This document shows positions 33,051 to 42,475 of a DNA stretch of 42,500 bases, one piece after another (position 1 is the stretch's first letter; every line of letters begins with the position of its first letter). The translations under genes were made by a program, and so were the position numbers. The notes under the pieces were generated by a model. The model made no database searches. It saw only the letters and a program-made list of their open reading frames with translations, and had not been told where the DNA came from. Location of the stretch: positions 231,418-273,917 of the forward strand of contig PAQF01000025.1 of NCBI GenBank assembly GCA_002709695.1, given 5' to 3'. The DNA comes from Candidatus Poribacteria bacterium (GTDB lineage: Bacteria; Poribacteria; WGA-4E; UBA9662).

Positions 33051-34610
33051 CTAGTCCCAAATACATGTCATTTTCCAAGCGTCGAGGGACCTCAATACAG
33101 CATCACAACCCTGGGAACGAATTGAAACCCCTACACTGTCCTCACGTTCCGGATACACACGTAGTGCTAAGCATTGCCGATGGTTAGCAAAAACTTCAAC
33201 CACGCTTTTGTCAATAAAAACCTGCAACTTAAGTAACTCACCATCTCCAAGCTCAAACGGAGCGACTTCTGGCGGGCGTGACTTAACATCTGGTAGTAAC
33301 GATGAACGCGAGGTGTCAAGTACCAATGCGTCTTGATGTAGACTACGTCCATTTTGGTTAAAAGCAAAATGGCCATGGCGGTAGAATTTTATAGAAGTAT
33401 ACTCCTCACGATTTGGGGAACACAACACATCCACGGAAATCTCCCGTGCTCCCTGCGGATCAATCTCGAGATTCAATTCCACAACATTACCTTCAACACC
33501 TGCCAATCGAGTTTCTTGGTTGGCAACCAGAAGCGTTTCTCCAACTGATTGGTGACTAGAACGAAGGCCCTGAACAGCAGGCACAGGTTCTATCTTCAGC
33601 GTGTTGTCTGGGTTTAAGGATAACTGGCGAACCAAAGACATAATGTGATTCCAACCCTGAGTAGGTTTACCATCATTTATGTTATAAATTACATAGATAC
33701 CACCTCGACCATCGGGGGTAGCTGAAGGAGCGTGAACACCACCAGCACCAATCTGCCCAAAATTAAAGCGTCCGTGAGCCGAAGGTTTGAACCGATGATG
33801 AACCTTACCATAGTCGCCCAATAGATACTGAGCACCACGTTGGTGACTAGCAAAAATCAGAATATGCTTATCACCAATTGGCCAAAAATATGGAACCGCT
33901 CCATCTTCCCCTGGCGCAGTATAGATATCCCCTTCAATAAAAGGTCCCAGATAGGTCCAACACTCCAGATTTTGTGAGTAAAACAAATGCTGCACCATTC
34001 GGCAATCACCCATCATTACTCCATCCCAATGGTTACCAGAAAGTGCATAATAACCATCTTCTTCCCTCCAAATACAAGGATCATAAACACGGTAAGGTCT
34101 TCCATCTTCATCCGCTTCTATTTCTGGAATAACCGGACAACCAGAAATCTTCTCCCAATTAAGTAATAATGGATCATTAGAAATAGCAATCATACTACCA
34201 GCACTAGTCCCATGATACATAGCTATGACACGATCTTCTTCCACCAAAGTAGAACCACTAAAACAACAATTCTCAATCCCCGGATAAATAACTAAAGGCA
34301 AATCTTCCCAGTGTACTAAATCGTCACTAACAGCATGCCCCCAATGTTGACGTGTATCTTCCAAGGGATAAGCTTGATAAAACAGATGATATCGACCTTG
34401 CCAATAGCACAATCCATTAGGATCATTCAACCTTCCTTCTGGATTAACATAATGATAATCTGGACGATAAGGATCCGAAGATAGTTGTTGACGAGACTGT
34501 GCAAAACGTTGTGTTAACAAATCCGTTTTCAGCTCTTCTATCTGCTGATCTAGGATGGTCGAAAAAGTACGCTTTGGAACTTTGGAGGTAAAATCCGATT
34601 TTTCATGCAT
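33051..34610 (-). CDS. Glycoside hydrolase family 32 (beta-fructosidase-like)
   Basis: 519 residues from ATG 34610; GAGG about 10 bases upstream favours it over the GTG at 34625. The five-bladed propeller begins with HYVNPEGRLNDPNGLCYWQG, holding the nucleophile Asp of the NDPNG motif (D63). The transition-state Asp is in YRVYDPCIW (D177), where most members have RDP. The acid/base Glu is probably in GEDGAVPYF (E234), rather than the usual ECP motif. A C-terminal beta-sandwich follows, ending with LKLQVFIDKSVVEVFANH, typical of the family. It would act on fructosides such as sucrose or levan oligomers, but the substituted motifs could mean another sugar. No signal peptide. It lies 61 bases downstream of the metalloprotease gene and may share its transcript. 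Confidence 0.88.
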   Translation of the reverse strand: MHEKSDFTSKVPKRTFSTILDQQIEELKTDLLTQRFAQSRQQLSSDPYRPDYHYVNPEGRLNDPNGLCYWQGRYHLFYQAYPLEDTRQHWGHAVSDDLVHWEDLPLVIYPGIENCCFSGSTLVEEDRVIAMYHGTSAGSMIAISNDPLLLNWEKISGCPVIPEIEADEDGRPYRVYDPCIWREEDGYYALSGNHWDGVMMGDCRMVQHLFYSQNLECWTYLGPFIEGDIYTAPGEDGAVPYFWPIGDKHILIFASHQRGAQYLLGDYGKVHHRFKPSAHGRFNFGQIGAGGVHAPSATPDGRGGIYVIYNINDGKPTQGWNHIMSLVRQLSLNPDNTLKIEPVPAVQGLRSSHQSVGETLLVANQETRLAGVEGNVVELNLEIDPQGAREISVDVLCSPNREEYTSIKFYRHGHFAFNQNGRSLHQDALVLDTSRSSLLPDVKSRPPEVAPFELGDGELLKLQVFIDKSVVEVFANHRQCLALRVYPEREDSVGVSIRSQGCDAVLRSLDAWKMTCIWD

Positions 34611-34671
34611 ACAATTATTCCTCACTCTTAGTTTTGTAAAATTGCTACATGACCAACGATACGACTCATTA

Positions 34672-37311
34672 CTATCGACGTTCTATGTGGAAAGAAGCGT
34701 CTAAGGCTTTCTTAATCCTTGCCAGTGATTCTCCCAAATGGGCCGAAGTGTAATCATCCAGATTTTTTTTATCATCACGAATCTTTTGGTCAATTCTGCT
34801 ACTGATAAAAACCAGATCTCGCCAAGCCAATGAGCGAGCATCCTCTGGAGTACCACTATCAACTTCCAATACTAACTTAACCAGTATCTTGAGATGCTCA
34901 CGTTGTAACCCACGACGAAAACTGGAAATAAAAGAATCTGAATTCAGCCTCCGTTTTCCATCAAGTTTTCGCCCCAGCTCACTCCACACGGCATCAGTAA
35001 TCTCTGAAAAGAGTTCCGGCATAGTCAAAGCATCAGCCTTATCAAACTTCAATTCCGCATCTTGGATTCGTGCTAAGACATTTGGATAAAACAGACGTTC
35101 GAGAACCTGCCGTTGGTTGTTTAATATCGAGTGATGTAATGGATAATCCAAACGCTTTGGCGGCTTATTACGGATTCCCCAATGGCGCCAGTGATTAAAA
35201 GCCAAGCTATTCAAAAGTTCAGGAGGGAAGTCAAAAGCACAATCAGAAAGTGCATGCTCTTTGAGAAATCTGATCGCTTCACGTTGCTTATCTGCTGATA
35301 CAGGAACAAAAGGTAACCGCCCATTGGGATCACCACGATGATCTCGATGATGATATTGTCCACCAATATAACGAGTAACCAAAAACATAGCACGGCTATA
35401 CTCGTTCAACAACGTCCGAAAGGCACGTCTAACCCGCTGATACCCCATGCCGTCTTCAGTAACTTTATCGACCAGTTCTATCCAGAGTTCGCTAACGATC
35501 TCCATCCTTTGCCGGGCAAATGCCAGCGGATCGTTTCCAAGATCCCACCGGTTAACTAATGGATCCAAATCACGGTATCGATACCAAGAGACATCTCCAT
35601 CTGTGCCGTAAGCCAACTCAGGAGAAGACGCTCGAGCAGCAATTTCGGACAATTCTGGCAACTCATCTTCAGGAACTTTACTTTCAATCGGTTTGTAAGC
35701 GTACTCAATAGCCCAATAGTCCCAAGAACCAATAGTAGTAGTATAGTAATTTCCTTGTACTTCGCCCTTGGGAGAAATGTTAACTGGATCATAGTCCATC
35801 ACAGAACCAAGAAGTGCAGACCTAGCCTTATCGTTTAATTGATCTAAGGATACCGTAGAACTAGCCTTAAAATTGTGACGTAACCCCAAAGTATGACCTA
35901 CTTCGTGCATAATCAACGCCTTTAGTGCTTGTCCCAAATACTCTTCTGGTATCTCCCCATTGAGACCAACCAGTTCACGCACCGACATAGCAGTAGTCAT
36001 CAAGTTCATCTGATGACTCAAACCAGATGCCATATTACATTTGAAAGGTGAAGACTCTATCCAGTAATCACGTTCCTGCTGAACTTGATCAAAGAAAGTC
36101 GTATATTTCCGTTGCCAAGAACGAATAAAACCTTCATTTACTAAAATATCTGCATCCAAAATCTGTCCAGATAAGGGATTGACTCGGGACGGACCAATGG
36201 CAAAAGAGGCTCCAGCAACCCAACGGATGGTGTTGTATCTCGTATCTTCGGGATCCCAGCTCTCATCATCTCTTTGAACTCTGACTTCTAGAGCATCAAC
36301 AAAACCAATTTTCTCAAACGCCTTGTTCCATTCCAGAACACCCTGACGAATATATGAACGAAAACGATAAGGCACTGTTTTTTCAATATAGAAAATGATA
36401 GGTTCTTCGGGTCGTGAAACCTTAGCATTCATGTCCACCTTTTGCAAATGCCAGCGGTTGACATAACGGACGAAAGGCTCTTCATCAGTTTGAGAAGAAT
36501 AGTCCTTTATTACCGTTAGAAAATGCCCCAGCCGATCATCGGCCAAACGCGGACGATACTTTGTATCTGGCAAACCAACCAAACTGTAATGAACTTCTAA
36601 TTGCAAACCACGACTATCAGGTACAGTATCCATACTACCATTACCAGCATCAAAAACAATTGACACTTTTAGCTCTACATTTTCAGGAAAAGCTTTAATT
36701 TCTCCCCAACTACTGAGTTTTTTCTCGAACTCAACGGAAGACCCAACGGCAGCCTCAACCTTAGATTCTAAGTGCGGAAGATCCGAGATAAAGACGGGGG
36801 AAATATCTACCAACAGGCTGTTACGTATCGGATGAATACTTTTGATCTTAAGAGAAAAGAGAACAGAATCATTATAAGCGAGATCAACGGCCCGAGCTAT
36901 TGGGGTACCTCTCTTCGCCCGAAAACGAACATTCTGGCGAACCAGATGAAGATAATCCCCCACCCGTTTCCAAACCAACAACCATTCATCTAATGTCGTG
37001 CCAGCAGGCATTCTTGGCATACCAACCCCACGTGAAATACTCATCATACAAAGAAAAGGCAAATTCAACTGAGAAGGCAAAATTTCACAATACAAACTCG
37101 TTTTCTGAAGATAAAGACTGAAAAGACCTTTGTAGTTCTGGCTACCTTTGACAACCTGATCAAATTCTTTGAACTCACTCTTCTTCTCTTCAGCTAGTTT
37201 AACTAACTCAGATTTCTCCTCTTGGACAGTTTCATCAGACCAAACAAGCGTATTTGGATATTGGCTTACCAACCAAGTTAAACAGATCAAAACAATCAAA
37301 TTACGAAACAT
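34672..37311 (-). CDS. Secreted zinc metalloprotease (DUF5117/DUF4953-type metzincin)
   Basis: 879 residues from ATG 37311; AGAGGG lies 7 bases upstream and the signal peptide (MFRNLIVLICLTWLVSQYP) starts here, whereas the open frame from 37347 adds 12 residues. The N-terminal half fits the DUF5117/DUF5118-like region. The zinc site is HEVGHTLGLRH (H469, E470, H473, H479), followed by the Met-turn SVMDY, so it is a metzincin. A helical C-terminal domain completes the long form. It should be exported by Sec and degrade proteins or peptides outside the cytoplasm. GH32 follows on the same strand. Confidence 0.9.
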   Translation of the reverse strand: MFRNLIVLICLTWLVSQYPNTLVWSDETVQEEKSELVKLAEEKKSEFKEFDQVVKGSQNYKGLFSLYLQKTSLYCEILPSQLNLPFLCMMSISRGVGMPRMPAGTTLDEWLLVWKRVGDYLHLVRQNVRFRAKRGTPIARAVDLAYNDSVLFSLKIKSIHPIRNSLLVDISPVFISDLPHLESKVEAAVGSSVEFEKKLSSWGEIKAFPENVELKVSIVFDAGNGSMDTVPDSRGLQLEVHYSLVGLPDTKYRPRLADDRLGHFLTVIKDYSSQTDEEPFVRYVNRWHLQKVDMNAKVSRPEEPIIFYIEKTVPYRFRSYIRQGVLEWNKAFEKIGFVDALEVRVQRDDESWDPEDTRYNTIRWVAGASFAIGPSRVNPLSGQILDADILVNEGFIRSWQRKYTTFFDQVQQERDYWIESSPFKCNMASGLSHQMNLMTTAMSVRELVGLNGEIPEEYLGQALKALIMHEVGHTLGLRHNFKASSTVSLDQLNDKARSALLGSVMDYDPVNISPKGEVQGNYYTTTIGSWDYWAIEYAYKPIESKVPEDELPELSEIAARASSPELAYGTDGDVSWYRYRDLDPLVNRWDLGNDPLAFARQRMEIVSELWIELVDKVTEDGMGYQRVRRAFRTLLNEYSRAMFLVTRYIGGQYHHRDHRGDPNGRLPFVPVSADKQREAIRFLKEHALSDCAFDFPPELLNSLAFNHWRHWGIRNKPPKRLDYPLHHSILNNQRQVLERLFYPNVLARIQDAELKFDKADALTMPELFSEITDAVWSELGRKLDGKRRLNSDSFISSFRRGLQREHLKILVKLVLEVDSGTPEDARSLAWRDLVFISSRIDQKIRDDKKNLDDYTSAHLGESLARIKKALDASFHIERR

Positions 37312-37655
37312 TTTCTTACCCTCTAGAACTATTATGCCATGAAGCAAAAACTGGCTGTGTGGAACAAATCAAACTTCTCAGTATTCGTTGGGTAAACACC
37401 TGATTTTGGAAGCCTCAAATCACTGTTCTGGCTAATTGTTTTATGGTCTGAGTCACTCTTAAACGCAGCATGCCAGACATTATTGGTCAATTCCTACAAA
37501 GTAAAGTATAATAAGCTCATTATACAAATGGTAGGGTTTTCATACATAGGTATACTAGAAATCATCCTACCTAACCAACATCAAACAGCGCTAGAAGAAA
37601 AGACGAAACCTAGAAAATCCCAGAAATTGTTACTATATGAGATTAAAGGAAATTT
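37312..37655. other. Divergent intergenic region with candidate promoter
   Basis: About 340 bases between the divergent metalloprotease and aldo/keto reductase genes. TTGGTC (37483-37488) and a perfect TATAAT (37507-37512), 18 bases apart, could be the promoter of the reductase gene. A second TATACT is at 37551-37556. GGTAGG near 37530 and CCTACC near 37570 form a loose inverted repeat around it. No gene or terminator is recognised. Confidence 0.4.
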
Positions 37656-38600
37656 ATGTTGAATGCTCAAAGTGAGTTTAATGTACCCCGTCGCAGATGG
37701 GGAAAAAGTGAACTTGAAATCCCCGTAATACCTTATGGGACACAGGGTTTTGGCAACAACTTCGGCCCTGTATCAGATGAAGAAGCTTGTCAACTAATTC
37801 GACGAGCTGTGGATATAGGTATTAACCATTTTGATGCGGCACTCTGTTACGGAGACTCGCAACGAAAACTAGGTGTCGCCATTAAAAATGGTACTATTAA
37901 AAGAGAAGAAATTATCATCAGTATCAGGGTCTGTTGCGAACGCAATTATGAATGGAACGGTATAGATTATACAACTGTTGATGGAATCGACCACTCTGCT
38001 GATTACGCCATTGCCAATGTAGAAAAGCAATTAGAATTAGTTGGCACAGATTACTTTGATGTCGTATTTATTCACGACCCACGCGAAATAGATCCGACCT
38101 TGGCCAAAAATGGCACCTTTGCAGGATTATTAGAATTGAAGAACCGGGGATTAGCACGAAATGTTGGTTTTGCTATGAACCCACATGACTTCCACCTTCA
38201 GGCAATTGAAACAGGGGATGTGGATAACCTGCTGACCTTCAACGATTACAACCTGTTCGGCCAGTCAGCTGCGGAGAGCGTTCTGCCAGCAGCAGCAGAC
38301 CAAGATATTGGAATTTTGAACGGATGGTCTATTGCCCGTGGTTTACTAACAGGTATTGATTTATCCGAACGAGATCAGGAAAATTCAAACATCAAAAGAG
38401 CAACACAGATGGGTCAGTGGTGTCTCGATAAGGAAGTAAATCTACTGGCTGTAGCGCTACAATTCTGCTTGCGTGAGGAACGCATTCACGGCAATCCAAT
38501 TGGTAGTTTGAACATCGAGCAGTTGGAGATGAATGCCACCGCTGTAAGTCAACCATTACCAGATGAAATCATAGACGAATTTATCGAACAAAAATTCTAA
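37656..38600 (+). CDS. Aldo/keto reductase family protein
   Basis: 314 residues, AAAGGAA just before ATG 37656. The TIM-barrel AKR fold shows RRRWGKSELEIPVI, GINHFDAALCYGDSQRKLG (D60, Y65), VFIHDPREI (H140) and WSIARGLLTG. Of the Asp-Tyr-Lys-His tetrad the Lys, normally in the strand before the first long loop, reads Arg here (ISIRV, R91). That makes ordinary carbonyl reduction doubtful, though Arg variants may keep weak or altered activity. Cytoplasmic. Substrate unknown; sugar aldehydes are plausible given the neighbours. Confidence 0.88.
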   Translation: MLNAQSEFNVPRRRWGKSELEIPVIPYGTQGFGNNFGPVSDEEACQLIRRAVDIGINHFDAALCYGDSQRKLGVAIKNGTIKREEIIISIRVCCERNYEWNGIDYTTVDGIDHSADYAIANVEKQLELVGTDYFDVVFIHDPREIDPTLAKNGTFAGLLELKNRGLARNVGFAMNPHDFHLQAIETGDVDNLLTFNDYNLFGQSAAESVLPAAADQDIGILNGWSIARGLLTGIDLSERDQENSNIKRATQMGQWCLDKEVNLLAVALQFCLREERIHGNPIGSLNIEQLEMNATAVSQPLPDEIIDEFIEQKF

Positions 38601-38801
38601 TAGCTTAGTAGCTTCTGAACCACTTAGGTATGGCCTCTCCAAATTCCCGAAATAATATCAAAAGAGTAAAGTCAAATCCAGCCAAGATTAGTCTATCGGA
38701 GTTGCCTACAGTAGCGCTAGTTTTAGTTCATACATAATCTACCCTCAGTAATCACCCTTAACTTGATAACGGCGTTTGTCAGAAGGTACAAGCCTACTAG
38801 T

Positions 38802-39938
38802 TCATCTGTCTTTGGTTAAATTTCCCAAGCCAAGTTGACCTTCATCAATCTCGACACCAATACCCGGTTGGTTTGGAACTTCAATAGTCCCGTCTGCGTC
38901 AATCCAGATTGGTTTAGGTAGCAAGGCCTGCATCGTCTCGGGTATCAAAACAGGAGGATCGTAAGGAAATTCAACCATAGGACAATTATCAACTGTCGCC
39001 ATAGCTTGCAATGTAGCAGCTAGCATAATAAAAAAGTTCCCATTTCCAGTAACGTGTGGAATTACCAGTTTTCCAAAGAAATCAGCCACATTCGAGACTT
39101 TTCTCAACCCAATAATTCCAAAATTACCAGCCAATGTGATATCAGGCTGCAAAATGTCATAAGACCCCGCCAAGAGGTGTGACTTGAAATCGTCAACAGT
39201 TGGCGTATGTTCCCCTTCGGCAATAAACATATCAACTGACGCCGAAATCTCGGCCAGCCCTTCCACATCGTTTCTAGGCAAAGGTTCCTCCAAAAAATAA
39301 ACATTTAACAAATCTAATTCTCTAGCCACTTGTTTTGCGATTCGCCTCGACCAGAACTTGTAGCCTTTCGAGAAATTATTTTGATTCGCATCAACCAAAA
39401 GCTCAATAGTATCCCCAACTTCATTCCTGATAGCTTCTACCACTTCTACATCAGACCAAGGGTCAGGACGATGGAATCTCAATTTAAGGGCCTTAAAACC
39501 AAGATTGATCATTGATTTAACCTGCTCAATATGTTGGTTAATCTCAAGTAATCGACTGGTCGCGGCATACACGGGAATCTTCTGGCGACTAGCACCAAGC
39601 AATTGAAAAACCGGCTGTTGAGTTGCTTTACCAATGATATCCCAGAGTGCTATTTCAAGCCCCGCGGCTCTTTTCCCCGAATTCCCCGCTCGCCTGCCAC
39701 CCATATGATCAGACCAAAACTGCCCCACATGAAATGGATTCAGCCCACGAAGTAACTCAGGGTCACCACCCAATTTGGACCATAGCCGATAATTCCTTGA
39801 TCAGTATAAACCTTATATAGAGAAAGGCTAAAGTTAGTTGCATACTCACCGTCGGGCTCTCTCCAAGCTGGACGCCATGGTTCCGCTAAATAAATAGGTT
39901 CTCTGTTAGTTAATAATTCAAACTCTTGTTATCTTCAT
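38802..39938 (-). pseudogene. Enolase-superfamily (mandelate racemase type) gene with two frameshifts
   Basis: Read from ATG 39938 the frame gives MKITRV and then a stop. Shifting past an extra T near 39920 restores ELLTNREPIYLAEPWRP and runs to GIIGYGPN. A second shift near 39772-39776 (apparently one base lost from AAATTT) leads into GGDPELLRGLNPF and a 320-residue open frame to 38802. The total length (about 379 codons) is that of a complete family member. The remaining part has an intact metal site: DANQN, LEEPLP, IAEGEH, then a catalytic His in IPHVTGNG. The usual KxK reads KLR. With everything else intact the damage is recent, or the sequence has errors at short homopolymers. Confidence 0.85.
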
Positions 39939-40607
39939 TCAGGTCGTTCCATTCTTCCTTAACAAATTCAATTTCCATGCAATTAGAACCCAAAAACTGC
40001 GCGTAAACAGTTTTCATCCAACAAGTGCACATATTGAAGAATAATAATTTCCAAGTTTTCAATCCACATGGCTTGGCAAAATAGATATCAAACAAAGAAT
40101 CTCCGCTCTTGCTGGCGTCACCCCAATCCCTATCACAGTCTCCCACCAAGATGTGAAGTTTCCAAAATCAGCAGTAATTCAGACTCTTTGTTCTACGGGG
40201 GGTTCCCTTGTTAATCTACTGATCACCTGTCTAAAGGAAAATACTCACTCTAAACAAAGATCCAAACAAGTCAATGACATCATTTAACAACATAAATCGA
40301 CATTCAAAATCATGAAAAGCAAAAAACCAGAGAAAATAACTAGAAAAATCTTGTCAACATATGCGACGACACGACGACGATAAAAAAACAACTATGACTA
40401 AAATCAAAGCTCACACACAACAAAGGTGTTTCGCAATTTTAGGATTTGACATGATTATTAATTGATCCTACAATATACAAAGAAATAGAATAGATAATGC
40501 ATCCTATCCAAATCAACTAAAATATAATTACTTCTACACTTTATAATCAAAAGCATGAAATTCGTCAAGGCCCCCAAGTGCAACCAACCTTGGTTTAGGA
40601 GAAAAAG
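39939..40607. other. Intergenic region, nothing convincing
   Basis: About 670 bases between the broken enolase-superfamily gene and the PhyH gene. A 79-codon frame on the minus strand (39910-40149) overlaps the broken gene's start and resembles nothing I know. A short CGACGA/CACGACGACGA microrepeat lies near 40362-40381. No RNA gene or clear terminator. Confidence 0.4.
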
Positions 40608-41408
40608 ATGCCAAATAAGACTAATCCAACAACTTCTGAGCGTTTTTTTTTCGATAACAATGGCTACTTAGTCTTAGAAAATTTACTTAAAGAAAATCAT
40701 GTTGAGATATTACTCGATAAACTTCATCAGGTCATTGAGCAACGACGTAACGCTGAGAAAAATGGAACGACAAAAACTGGCATGACCAGCATTGATGGAG
40801 ACAACACGAGAATATTTTATATTTTAGACGATGATCCACTCTTCCTAGACATGATTGATCTGCCTGAAATATGGCCATATATAATAGGGTTTCTTAATGA
40901 AAAACCGCATCATCATGCATCCGACGCAATTGTTGAATATGCACCTAAAGGACGTAATATGGTGTGGCACATCGACGGACATGATGAAGGTTATCGTCGG
41001 CTAGGAACACCAATTCCTTTTTTGCAACTAAAAATCGGATATTACTTAACTGACATGACAGAGCCGGGGCAAGGAAATCTATGCGTCGTCCCAGGCAGCC
41101 ACAAAGCAGAATATAATCCAGATCCCGAAGATTTACAAAACATGGATTTATTCCCAGGAGCCATACAAATTTGTGCTCCTGCTGGTACTGCTATCTTATT
41201 TCACAACGCACTCTGGCACTCCAGTGGCCCTTGGACCAAAGATGACGGCAAGCGCATCATGCTATACTACGCCTACGAACATCCTTGGATGATTGCCTCA
41301 CAAGAACACTGGGGGTATAATCAGGAATTCTACAACGATTTACCATCCAAACGGCGCCAGCTATTTCACGGGTTTCTATTTAACCCTCCAGAACAACGTT
41401 GGGGTTGA
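40608..41408 (+). CDS. Phytanoyl-CoA dioxygenase (PhyH)-family Fe/2-oxoglutarate oxygenase
   Basis: 266 residues from ATG 40608, with AGGAG upstream. It has the complete facial triad: HxD in MVWHIDGHDEGY (H121, D123), and H204 in ALWHSSGPW; R216 in DGKRIMLYYAY would bind 2-oxoglutarate. The PhyH turn VVPGSHKAEYN is present. The substrate is unknown; family members hydroxylate small molecules such as ectoine, phytanoyl-CoA or natural products. Compared with the oxygenase at 1554, this one keeps the standard ligands. Codons 12-15 contain a run of nine T. Probably cytoplasmic and transcribed alone. Confidence 0.92.
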   Translation: MPNKTNPTTSERFFFDNNGYLVLENLLKENHVEILLDKLHQVIEQRRNAEKNGTTKTGMTSIDGDNTRIFYILDDDPLFLDMIDLPEIWPYIIGFLNEKPHHHASDAIVEYAPKGRNMVWHIDGHDEGYRRLGTPIPFLQLKIGYYLTDMTEPGQGNLCVVPGSHKAEYNPDPEDLQNMDLFPGAIQICAPAGTAILFHNALWHSSGPWTKDDGKRIMLYYAYEHPWMIASQEHWGYNQEFYNDLPSKRRQLFHGFLFNPPEQRWG

Positions 41409-41480
41409 AAGACTAAAGGGAATTTTCAATTTTTCAGAACAACGTCTGTTGATCAACTAAATGAGAATCTCTAACCCCCC

Positions 41481-42305
41481 CTACCATTTGGAGCCACCAG
41501 TATCAGGCAAAAAACCTCTAATCAGCTCAACATATTTTTCAAATTGTTCACGGCGGATATTGTGTCCTGCACCTTCAATATGTACCATTTGAAAGTTCAC
41601 ATTGGACACGACAACACTTTTCGCAACCTCCGGAGAAACAATAGCACCACGGTCAACATCAGCTGTAAGTAATAAAGATGAGCACTTAATCTTTTGTACA
41701 TCTTCTTGCCAAGAAGTCGTCTCTGAAAGAAATCCTAAGACATCAGGGTTGACCAGTTTTTTGCTATCAGCCCAAGGACCAAACTCAATCTCATCCCAAG
41801 TAGGATTGTGAATACGACCATACTCCATAATATCCTCTCGCGTTTTTTTACGAGTCTCAACGATATCCTGTCGCCAATTTGTGATTATGGTATTTTTCTC
41901 TTGGGTTGAGACACTGGAACTTGATCGCCAAGGAGGATCCTCCAAAATGATTTTATCGACTAGATCCGGATAATTACCTGCCAACACTGCGACATTTGAG
42001 CCACCCATAGAATGGCCAATCAAACTTGGTTTATCAAGTTTAAGAGTTTCAATTAATCCTGCCAAATCCGCCGCATGCTCCTGTTTCTGATACCCTTTCT
42101 CACATGTATCAGAATGTCCATGGCCACGAGCATCAATCATGATAATATCATATTCAGGTTCCAACGATTTGGCCAAACGTGTCCAACACAAACCATTATC
42201 GGTAATTCCATGAACCAAAATTAGAGGTTTACCTCCACCACTGGTGCGGTTAAAATGAATTTGGATTCCATTCGTATTTACAAATTCAGATGCCCACTTT
42301 GACAT
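41481..42305 (-). CDS. Alpha/beta-hydrolase
   Basis: 274 residues from ATG 42305, preceded by GAGG/AGGA. Standard hydrolase fold with oxyanion region LVHGITDNGLCW, DARGHGHSD, nucleophile elbow GHSMGG (S99), a probable acid in TADVDRG (D216 or D218) and H248 in EGAGHNIRR. Closest in pattern to the broad family of C-C hydrolases, lactonases and haloperoxidase-like esterases, so the substrate cannot be named. No signal peptide. Convergent with the PhyH gene, with about 70 bases between stops. Confidence 0.92.
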   Translation of the reverse strand: MSKWASEFVNTNGIQIHFNRTSGGGKPLILVHGITDNGLCWTRLAKSLEPEYDIIMIDARGHGHSDTCEKGYQKQEHAADLAGLIETLKLDKPSLIGHSMGGSNVAVLAGNYPDLVDKIILEDPPWRSSSSVSTQEKNTIITNWRQDIVETRKKTREDIMEYGRIHNPTWDEIEFGPWADSKKLVNPDVLGFLSETTSWQEDVQKIKCSSLLLTADVDRGAIVSPEVAKSVVVSNVNFQMVHIEGAGHNIRREQFEKYVELIRGFLPDTGGSKW

Positions 42306-42391
42306 ATCCTAACCTCATTTAAATCTAACTCCACCAAATTCTCTTCTGTCCATTGCTTAACCAGCTTTACTATCCATGCAGGAGTAAAAAG

Positions 42392-42475
42392 ATGCGAAAT
42401 ATCCGAAGAATCAACCCACTCTTGTTATGTCTGAATGCAGATGAACATGAATTCAGACCACTAAACAAAGTTTAG
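42392..42475 (+). CDS. Possible 27-codon small ORF
   Basis: ATG 42392 has AGGAG 8 bases upstream and runs to TAG 42473-42475, encoding a short basic peptide beginning MRNIRRINPLLL. It lies in the 195-base stretch between the alpha/beta-hydrolase start and the right edge. The good ribosome site is the only support; such sites occur by chance. No function is suggested. Confidence 0.2.
   Translation: MRNIRRINPLLLCLNADEHEFRPLNKV

Noticed and set aside
39910-40149. 79-codon minus-strand frame upstream of the broken enolase-superfamily gene
   Set aside because: It overlaps the start and ribosome site of that gene and resembles no known protein; no independent ribosome site supports it.
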